Of a DNA stretch of 12,933 nucleotides, positions 1 through 5,713 are shown in pieces. The stretch is taken from contig CAZYZD010000062.1 of the NCBI GenBank assembly GCA_964651755.1, positions 1-12,933 of the forward strand, given 5' to 3'. Every line of letters begins with the position of its first letter. Position 1 is the first letter of the stretch. The notes beneath the pieces are model-generated. The model had not been told where the DNA came from. It was given only the letters and a program-made list of their open reading frames with translations, and did not search any database. A program made the translations under genes and the position numbers. The stretch comes from QNZT01 sp964651755. GTDB taxonomy: Bacteria; Campylobacterota; Campylobacteria; Campylobacterales; QNZT01.

Positions 1-43
1 TTTTTTGTATCTTTAGAATGACCGGCAAGTGATTTCACACATG

Positions 44-114
44 ATAGTCTCTATATTTAAGATATACTAGAGTATGTAAAGTCCATAGAAGAGTAGATAG
101 AAAATATAGACTAT
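44..114. repeat. Imperfect AT-rich inverted repeat downstream of the polA operon
   Basis: The left arm at 44-58 (ATAGTCTCTATATTT) is complementary to the right arm at 102-114 (AAATATAGACTAT) except for a two-base bulge. The arms are separated by 43 bases. Between them lies a small palindrome, ATAC-TAGA-GTAT, at 64-75. This sits just past the stop codon of the 87-residue gene, in the direction its transcript would run, so it could fold at the 3' end of that mRNA. It is AT-rich and has no GC-rich stem next to a T-tract, so it is not a convincing intrinsic terminator. The rest of positions 1-132 holds nothing I can name. Confidence 0.3.
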
Positions 115-132
115 AGCCAGTTTATAGAAAAA

Positions 133-396
133 TTAATTTATCTGCAGTGCCAGGTCTTCCAGGGCGATGTCAAGCGCCTCTCTGTCTTCATAAAAGAAAG
201 AGCTGACACTGTTGTCGGTCATATGTATAAAGATAGCGTATTTGACTACTTCCACCTCTTCATTTTTAAGGGTATCTACCCATTCCAGACTGATTTGGGT
301 CACTTCGCCTTCTGTGCCGGTACTTACCATCGCTGCGGGGTATAGTCTGGAGATATTTGCCATTTCAAAAGTCTGGTTTTGGATAGTAAACTGCAT
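133..396 (-). CDS. Small acidic hypothetical protein coupled to polA
   Basis: I do not recognise a family for this 87-residue protein. It is soluble in appearance, with no signal peptide, no transmembrane segment and no cysteine. It is strongly acidic, with about four times as many Asp/Glu as Lys/Arg. The middle (roughly residues 25-68) alternates hydrophobic and polar residues as in beta strands, and the last 20 residues look like an amphipathic helix. The ATG shares one base with the polA stop codon (TAATG on the minus strand), and GGGGAG lies about 11 bases upstream inside the end of polA. Both support a real gene translated by coupling to polA. Function cannot be inferred from the sequence; a link to DNA repair is suggested only by position. 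Confidence 0.75.
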   Translation of the reverse strand: MQFTIQNQTFEMANISRLYPAAMVSTGTEGEVTQISLEWVDTLKNEEVEVVKYAIFIHMTDNSVSSFFYEDREALDIALEDLALQIN

Positions 397-3062
397 TATT
401 TCAGTGCTCCCCAGTTATCGCCTGTAGCTACAGTGCACTCCAGTGGTACTTCAAGGTTGTAAATATTTTCCATGATCTCTTTGGCTTCGAGTGCAAACTC
501 TTCTGCTATCTCTTCTCTGACTTCAAAAATCAGTTCATCATGTATCTGTAAAAGCATGAAAGTGTCTTTTTTGTCTATTTTGGTATCGTGCAGTTTTTGC
601 ATCGCCAGTTTGATAATATCTGCTGCAGAACCCTGAAATACAGTATTGACACTCTCCCTTTCAAAACCTGCTCTGGCAAAAGCGTTGGCATTTTCATAAT
701 CAAAATAACGCTTTCTTCCCAGAATTGTTTCGACATAACCATGCTCTTTTGCAAATGTTTTGATTCCTTCAAGATAACTTTTGACAGTTGGGAAAGAGGC
801 GAAATATTTTTCGATAAAACTTTTGGCTTCGCTTTGCGATACATGAATAGTTTGTGCAAGTTTTCTGCTTCCCATACCGTACAGGAGTCCGAAGTTGATA
901 CTTTTTGCGATGCGGCGCATCTCTTTTGCATCTGTTTCTCCAAAGATTTTGGCGGCAGTCTCAGCATGGATATCTTTTCCTTCCCTGAACGCTTCTACAA
1001 GAGCGGGGTCTTTGCTGAAGTGTGCCAGCAGTCGCAGTTCCATCTGGGAGTAGTCGATACCGACAAGTTTATATCCGTCTCTTGCGACAAAACCTTCACG
1101 AATACGTCTGCCTATCTCGCTTTTGACTGGAATATTCTGTAAATTCGGGTTTTTGGAACTGAGTCGTCCGGTAGCGGTACCGGTTTGCAAAAATGAGGTG
1201 TGGATACGGCTGTCGGAACTCTTTTTTGCCAGTTTCAGCAGCGGTTCGATGTATGTGGAACGTAGTTTATAGATTTCACGATATTCCAGAATTTTTGGAA
1301 TGATAGGATGTGATTCATAAAGCTCCTGGAGTACCTGTTCGTTGGTGCTGTAGCCAGTTTTGGTTTTTTTCCCGGCTTTGAGTCCCAGATCTTCGAAAAG
1401 TACCAGCCCAAGCTGCTGGGTAGAGTTGATATTGAACTCTTTGCCTGCAAGCGCATGAATATCATGTGTCAACTCTGCGATTGTTTCATCTGCTTCCGAT
1501 TTGAGTTTTTCAAAAAAACTCCGGTCAATTTTGATACCTGCTTCTTCCATATCGAGGAGGGTGATGACAAAGGGAAATTCCAGATCTGTTGCTACTTTTT
1601 TAAGTTTTTCATCCAGTGCTTTCCAGAGTTTGTTGTAGAGTTTCATTGTCATCCAGGCATCTTCGGCAGCATACTCACAAGCCTCTTCAAGCGCTACAGA
1701 GCTGAAGTTTTCTCCTTTTTTGACTGTATCTTTGAATTTGACCATTTCATGATTGAAATGGCGTTTTGCCATATTGTCCAGTCCTGCGCTCTCTCCGGGG
1801 TTGAGCAACCATGAGATGACCATCGTATCGGCATAGACTTTCAGATTTTCAAAAGCAAAATTTCCGCGCAGTACGGCAAAATCATATTTGAGATTCTGTC
1901 CGACTATGGGGTAGTGCATCAGTTTTTCCAGACATATTTTTGCATCTTCATGGCTGAGCTGTTTTCCGACACCCAGATAGTTGTGTGCGATGGGTACATA
2001 AAAAGCTTCTTCTTCATTGACGGCAAAAGAGAAACCGACGATATTGGCTTCGAAAGGAGAGAGCGAGTCTGTTTCCGTATCAAAAGCGACAGGGGTATCT
2101 TTTGTGATTTTGGCAATCTCCTCAAGTACTTTTGTTTTAGTATCCAGAAGACGTGCTGTAAAACCAAGCTTTGCCGAACATGCTTTTTCATCTTCCGTAT
2201 GCTGGTAAGTGGCGCCGGCTCTTTGCAATATCTTTTTCATATCCAGTTCCAGCAGTTTGTCCGATACTTTGAGAATAGGATTTTCGTCGGGGAAACGGTA
2301 AGCGTCAATATTGCATGAAGGAAGTATATCATGATAGAGTGTGGCAAGTTTTTTACTCAAAAAGGCATTTTCTCTTCCTTCTTCGAGCAGTTTTTTGGTG
2401 CGGGCATTGGTAATTTTATCGAGATTGGCGTAGATATTTTCTATGGAACCGAACTCTTTTAAAAGTTTGGTGGCTCCTTTGGGACCGATTCCCCTGACAC
2501 CGGGAATATTGTCTGAGACATCACCGACAAGTGCCAGATAATCTACAATCTGAGACGGCGGTACACCAAATTTTTCAATACATTTGGCTTCATTGATTTC
2601 CATCTTTTTCATAGGATCGTAAAGTACCACTTTGTCGTCATCGATTAACTGGTAAAGGTCTTTGTCATGAGAGACAATCCTGACTTTGATACCCTGCGCT
2701 TTTGCGCACTCTACCAGTGAGGCGATAATGTCGTCTGCCTCATAGCCGCTGATTTCCAGCTTCGGGAAGCCCATCTTTTCGATCATCTCGATAGCTACAG
2801 GAAGTTGTTTGAGAAGATCTTCCGGCGGTGCGGGACGGTTGGCTTTGTAGTTTGGATCGATCTCTTTTCTGATAGTTTTCTCTTTGGAATCGAGTGCGAA
2901 AAGAAGATAATCCGTACCGTGCTCTTTGTTCAGTGTTGCAATAAAGTTGACAAAGCCGGTCAGGAGTCCTGTCGGGAATCCTTTTGTGCTTTTAAGCTGT
3001 GGAAGTGCATAGTAGTTTCGGAAGAAAAATCCGAATGTGTCGATAATCGTTAATGTTTTCAT
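396..3062 (-). CDS. polA: DNA polymerase I with 5' nuclease and proofreading domains
   Basis: At 888 residues this is a full-length Pol I, the enzyme that removes RNA primers from Okazaki fragments and fills repair gaps. The 5' nuclease domain covers about residues 1-290, with GYEADDIIAS at 106-115 and a helix-hairpin-helix region around 178-201. The 3'-5' exonuclease domain (about 310-490) keeps the metal-binding residues: DTE at 328-330, Asp394 in LKYDF, and Tyr464/Asp468 in YAAED. The polymerase domain has motif A (DYSQMELRLLAH, from 670), motif B (RRIAKSINFGLLYG, 716-729) and motif C (IHDE, 840-843). The ATG start gives the conserved opening MKTLTIIDTFGFFFR, so it is secure, yet no Shine-Dalgarno precedes it. 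A small gene follows, overlapping by one base. The gene is divergent from efp across 57 bases. Confidence 0.98.
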   Translation of the reverse strand: MKTLTIIDTFGFFFRNYYALPQLKSTKGFPTGLLTGFVNFIATLNKEHGTDYLLFALDSKEKTIRKEIDPNYKANRPAPPEDLLKQLPVAIEMIEKMGFPKLEISGYEADDIIASLVECAKAQGIKVRIVSHDKDLYQLIDDDKVVLYDPMKKMEINEAKCIEKFGVPPSQIVDYLALVGDVSDNIPGVRGIGPKGATKLLKEFGSIENIYANLDKITNARTKKLLEEGRENAFLSKKLATLYHDILPSCNIDAYRFPDENPILKVSDKLLELDMKKILQRAGATYQHTEDEKACSAKLGFTARLLDTKTKVLEEIAKITKDTPVAFDTETDSLSPFEANIVGFSFAVNEEEAFYVPIAHNYLGVGKQLSHEDAKICLEKLMHYPIVGQNLKYDFAVLRGNFAFENLKVYADTMVISWLLNPGESAGLDNMAKRHFNHEMVKFKDTVKKGENFSSVALEEACEYAAEDAWMTMKLYNKLWKALDEKLKKVATDLEFPFVITLLDMEEAGIKIDRSFFEKLKSEADETIAELTHDIHALAGKEFNINSTQQLGLVLFEDLGLKAGKKTKTGYSTNEQVLQELYESHPIIPKILEYREIYKLRSTYIEPLLKLAKKSSDSRIHTSFLQTGTATGRLSSKNPNLQNIPVKSEIGRRIREGFVARDGYKLVGIDYSQMELRLLAHFSKDPALVEAFREGKDIHAETAAKIFGETDAKEMRRIAKSINFGLLYGMGSRKLAQTIHVSQSEAKSFIEKYFASFPTVKSYLEGIKTFAKEHGYVETILGRKRYFDYENANAFARAGFERESVNTVFQGSAADIIKLAMQKLHDTKIDKKDTFMLLQIHDELIFEVREEIAEEFALEAKEIMENIYNLEVPLECTVATGDNWGALK

Positions 3063-3068
3063 GAGGCG

Positions 3069-3090
3069 ATTGTAACTATTTTTTGTTATA
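3069..3090 (-). promoter_or_regulatory. Candidate polA promoter, two possible -10 hexamers
   Basis: Only 57 bases separate polA from efp, so the polA promoter must lie here or inside efp. On the minus strand there are two -10-like hexamers: TACAAT (plus-strand 3069-3074), six bases before the ATG, and TATAAC (plus-strand 3085-3090). The first would place the transcription start at or next to the polA ATG, giving a leaderless or nearly leaderless mRNA, which fits the missing Shine-Dalgarno. The second would give a short leader of roughly 15 bases. No good -35 is visible for either. The choice between them is inference. Confidence 0.35.
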
Positions 3091-3092
3091 AT
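3079..3092 (+). promoter_or_regulatory. efp promoter, T-rich extended -10
   Basis: TTTTTTGTTATAAT ends with a consensus TATAAT at 3087-3092, preceded by a T-run and a G. This is the arrangement typical of housekeeping sigma promoters in Campylobacter and Helicobacter, where the -35 box is often absent. A start site about seven bases downstream would give a leader of roughly 20 bases carrying the AGGAG Shine-Dalgarno at 3110-3114, six bases from the efp ATG at 3120. Confidence 0.75.
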
Positions 3093-3119
3093 CTCGTTAA
3101 ATTTTACTTAGGAGAAAAT

Positions 3120-3683
3120 ATGGCAAGTTATTCAATGGGAGACTTGAAAAAAGGTTTAAAGATAGAGCTTAACGGCATACCGTACAAAATCGTGGAGTAC
3201 CAGCATGTCAAACCTGGGAAAGGTGCCGCTTTTGTACGCTGCAAAATCAAGTCTTACCTTAACGGCAAAGTGATCGAAAAAACTTTTCATGCCGGCGATA
3301 AGTGCGAACAGCCGAACCTGGAACAAAAGACGATGCAATATCTTTATGATGATGGTGAAATGTTACAGTTTATGGATACGCAGACCTATGATCAGATCGG
3401 TTTGACGCACGATCAGGTTGGTGAGACACAGAAGTGGCTGGTTGACGGTATGAATGTAGAGATCCTTTTCCACAACGGCAATGCAATTGATGTTGAAGCG
3501 CCGGCAACCGTAGAACTTAAAATTGTCGAAACACCGCCGAATTTCAAAGGTGATTCACAGGGTGGTAAAAAACCTGCCACTCTTGAGAGCGGTGCTGTTG
3601 TACAGGTGCCGTTTCATGTACTTGAAGGTGATGTTATCAAAGTGGATACTGCCAAAGGTGAGTATCTCGAAAAAGTAAAATAA
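3120..3683 (+). CDS. efp: Elongation factor P
   Basis: This 187-residue protein has the normal EF-P length and three-barrel layout: an N-terminal KOW-like domain (about 1-65), a central OB domain (66-128) and a C-terminal OB domain (129-187). EF-P enters the ribosomal E site and relieves stalling at consecutive prolines. The tip of the first domain carries HVKPGKGAAF with Lys34, the position that is beta-lysylated in Escherichia coli; whether it is modified here depends on EpmA/EpmB genes that are not in the window. The start is supported by AGGAG at 3110-3114 and by the conserved N-terminus MASYSMGDLKKG. The next gene follows after 27 bases on the same strand, so the two are probably co-transcribed from the promoter at about 3079-3092. 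Confidence 0.98.
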   Translation: MASYSMGDLKKGLKIELNGIPYKIVEYQHVKPGKGAAFVRCKIKSYLNGKVIEKTFHAGDKCEQPNLEQKTMQYLYDDGEMLQFMDTQTYDQIGLTHDQVGETQKWLVDGMNVEILFHNGNAIDVEAPATVELKIVETPPNFKGDSQGGKKPATLESGAVVQVPFHVLEGDVIKVDTAKGEYLEKVK

Positions 3684-3710
3684 CCAAATATCTGAATCAA
3701 GGAGGTTATC

Positions 3711-4262
3711 ATGGCAAGTGTACTGGTTCCTTTAGCAGAAGGTTTTGAGGAGATTGAAGCAGTCAGTATTATTGATGTTCTCAGACGAGGTGGTGTGGAA
3801 GTGACAACTGCCTATCTTTTTAACAGAGAGGTCAATGGTGCCAATGGTATTACTGTTTTGGCAAATATGAGTATCGATGATGTTGTCAGTGAAGAGTATG
3901 ATATGATGGTACTTCCGGGAGGAATACCCGGCGCGGAACATCTCAGAGACGATGAACGTGTACAGAAACTTTTGAAAGAGTTTGATGCAAAAGGAAAAAG
4001 AGTAGGGGCGATTTGCGCCGCTCCGATTGCTCTTGAAGCGGCTGGTGTTCTCAAAGAGGGATATACCTGTTATCCTTCATATGAAGAGCAGATTGCCACA
4101 GGTGGTTTTACCGATGAATACAAAGTTGTTGAAAGCGGTAATGTCATTACTTCCAGAGGTCCCGGTACGGCGATCTGTTTCGCACTTGCTATTGTCCGGG
4201 AACTGGTTGGTGAAGAGACCTATACACAGCTAAGAGCAGGACTACTTGCAGATTACTGCTGA
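3711..4262 (+). CDS. DJ-1/PfpI (YajL-like) family protein
   Basis: This 183-residue protein belongs to the DJ-1/ThiJ/PfpI superfamily, close in plan to DJ-1 and YajL. The nucleophile-elbow cysteine is Cys102 in GAICAAPIAL, and the supporting acidic residue is Glu16 in AEGFEEIEA, matching Cys106 and Glu18 of human DJ-1. SRGPGTA at 148-154 is the family's late conserved motif. The residue matching DJ-1 His126 appears to be Tyr121. Family members are described as oxidative-stress chaperones or glyoxal-detoxifying/deglycase enzymes; the exact activity is debated and cannot be read from this sequence. A perfect AAGGAGGT Shine-Dalgarno at 3699-3706 precedes the ATG by four bases, suggesting strong translation. 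It is the second gene after efp and ends 13 bases before an intrinsic terminator stem. Confidence 0.93.
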   Translation: MASVLVPLAEGFEEIEAVSIIDVLRRGGVEVTTAYLFNREVNGANGITVLANMSIDDVVSEEYDMMVLPGGIPGAEHLRDDERVQKLLKEFDAKGKRVGAICAAPIALEAAGVLKEGYTCYPSYEEQIATGGFTDEYKVVESGNVITSRGPGTAICFALAIVRELVGEETYTQLRAGLLADYC

Positions 4263-4275
4263 TTCTTTCTTTTCT

Positions 4276-4309
4276 CTGCTCCCTTGCAGGGGAGCAGGCT
4301 TTCTTTTTG
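4276..4309 (+). terminator. Intrinsic terminator after the efp operon
   Basis: A perfect 8-bp stem, CTGCTCCC at 4276-4283 pairing with GGGAGCAG at 4290-4297, encloses the six-base loop TTGCAG and is followed by a T-rich tract at 4300-4309. It lies 13 bases after the stop of the DJ-1 family gene. The opposite strand has no T-tract after the stem, so it acts on plus-strand transcripts only and separates efp expression from the signalling operon that follows. Confidence 0.9.
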
Positions 4310-4360
4310 TACTATCCTGATTTTTAAATATATTGTTCTCCTGTTAAAAAAAATTCTTAT

Positions 4361-4396
4361 TTAGACCGATATAGATTAAAAGATTCACGAAAAAGG
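4361..4396 (+). promoter_or_regulatory. Candidate promoter and Shine-Dalgarno of the signalling operon
   Basis: The upstream efp operon is terminated, so the GGDEF/kinase operon needs its own promoter between 4310 and 4402. The best -10-like hexamer is TATAGA at 4370-4375, preceded by A/T-rich sequence with no clear -35. AAGG at 4393-4396 lies six bases before the ATG at 4403 and is a plausible but weak ribosome-binding site. No convincing operator or riboswitch-like structure is visible in this 140-base gap. Confidence 0.3.
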
Positions 4397-4402
4397 TCAT
4401 TT

Positions 4403-5713
4403 ATGCAGGCAGAATTACCCCAGGTTAAAGATATATCGATTCTTTATGTTGAAGATGAAGAAGCAATTCGGGAGGGCTATGGCAGAGCATTAAAACGAAT
4501 TTCAGATCATGTGATGTTTGCTGAAAATGGTAAAGAGGGACTGGAGCTTTTTAAAACATATAAGCCCGATATTGTTATTAGTGATATTAAAATGCCGGTA
4601 ATGGATGGTATTGAGATGTTACAGGAGATCAAAGCGATCGATCCGGATTGCTCTGTCATCTTTACAACCGCACACAATGACAGTGAATATCTGTTGCAGG
4701 CACTGGAGCTTCATGTAGATGCCTATTTGCAAAAGCCTGTTGAAAAGAATATGCTTAAAGCCAAGATAGAACAACTCTCCAATTTGATTTTCAGGGAACA
4801 GCTGGCGAACAAACAGCAAAAAGAGATAGAAGCGCAGAGGGTTATTTTACAAAATGTACTCGATCATGAGCAGAATCTTCTGGTTGTGACGGATTTTCAA
4901 TCGGTTCTGTTTGCCAATAAATCTTTTTTAGATATCTTTGGTGTTAAAAGTGTAGAAGAATTTAACAAAATGTGCCTCTCTTTTTTAAATATCTTTTTGC
5001 CTGTACCAAGATATCTGCATCAGGGACTTCTTTCAGAGGGAGAGAGTTTTTATGATCTGGTAACACGCAGTGATGATGCAAAACGTATCGTAACCATTGT
5101 GGGTACAGATGCACATCCCAGAGCATATCAGATCAATATCTCCCGTATACTTCATGAAGATCAGGAATCTTATCTGTGCAGTATGACCGATATTACCAAA
5201 ATGAATATTGAAAAGCTCTCTACGGAGAAAAAAGCATATTATGACAATCTGACAGGGATTTTCAACCGAAATAAATTCAATGAACTCTTTGAAACTGAGT
5301 TAAACAGAGTCAAGCGATACGGTAATAATACATCAATTGTTATTTTGGATATTGATCATTTTAAACACTTCAACGATACATACGGTCATCTCGTAGGTGA
5401 TAAAGTATTGAAAAAGATGGCAGAGACAATTGAAAAACGTATTCGTATTACGGATATAGTTGCCAGATGGGGCGGGGAAGAGTTTGTACTGTTGCTACCG
5501 GAGACGCCACTTCAGGATGCTGCGATATTATGTGAGACTCTCAGAAAAGCAGTTTCCGAGATTGCCTGTACAGAAGCTGAACAAATTACAGCCTCTTTTG
5601 GTGTTGCCCAAATTAAAAGCGACGATACAATGGAATCGGTCTTTAAACGTGCAGATGAAGCACTATATGAAGCGAAAGCTGCTGGCAGAAACAGGGTTGT
5701 TGTGGCTTCATGA
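4403..5713 (+). CDS. Response regulator-PAS-GGDEF diguanylate cyclase
   Basis: This 436-residue cytoplasmic protein has a CheY-like receiver at about 10-125, with acidic residues Glu17/Asp18, phosphoacceptor Asp61 in ISDIKMP, Thr88/Thr89 and Lys111 in LQKP. A coiled linker (about 126-150) and a PAS-like domain (about 150-270) follow, then a GGDEF domain from about 275 to 436. The active-site loop is GGEEF (357-361), which is catalytically competent in this family. The product-inhibition I-site RITD (348-351) sits the canonical five residues before it. It should therefore make c-di-GMP from GTP when phosphorylated and be feedback-inhibited by the product. Its stop codon overlaps the start of the sensor kinase gene (ATGA), so the kinase is the obvious partner. 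No DNA-binding domain is present. Confidence 0.95.
   Translation: MQAELPQVKDISILYVEDEEAIREGYGRALKRISDHVMFAENGKEGLELFKTYKPDIVISDIKMPVMDGIEMLQEIKAIDPDCSVIFTTAHNDSEYLLQALELHVDAYLQKPVEKNMLKAKIEQLSNLIFREQLANKQQKEIEAQRVILQNVLDHEQNLLVVTDFQSVLFANKSFLDIFGVKSVEEFNKMCLSFLNIFLPVPRYLHQGLLSEGESFYDLVTRSDDAKRIVTIVGTDAHPRAYQINISRILHEDQESYLCSMTDITKMNIEKLSTEKKAYYDNLTGIFNRNKFNELFETELNRVKRYGNNTSIVILDIDHFKHFNDTYGHLVGDKVLKKMAETIEKRIRITDIVARWGGEEFVLLLPETPLQDAAILCETLRKAVSEIACTEAEQITASFGVAQIKSDDTMESVFKRADEALYEAKAAGRNRVVVAS

Noticed and set aside
1..32. Possible 3' end of a plus-strand gene entering from the left edge
   Set aside because: Frames end at stops at about 21 and 32, but too few codons are present to tell coding from non-coding sequence.
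29..38. GTGATTTCAC palindrome resembling a CRP-type site
   Set aside because: The two half sites are only two bases apart instead of six, and no promoter is evident nearby.
1914..2318. Open frame of 134 codons antisense to polA
   Set aside because: It lies wholly inside the polA exonuclease region, has cysteine- and phenylalanine-rich composition typical of reverse-strand readings, and shows no family motif.
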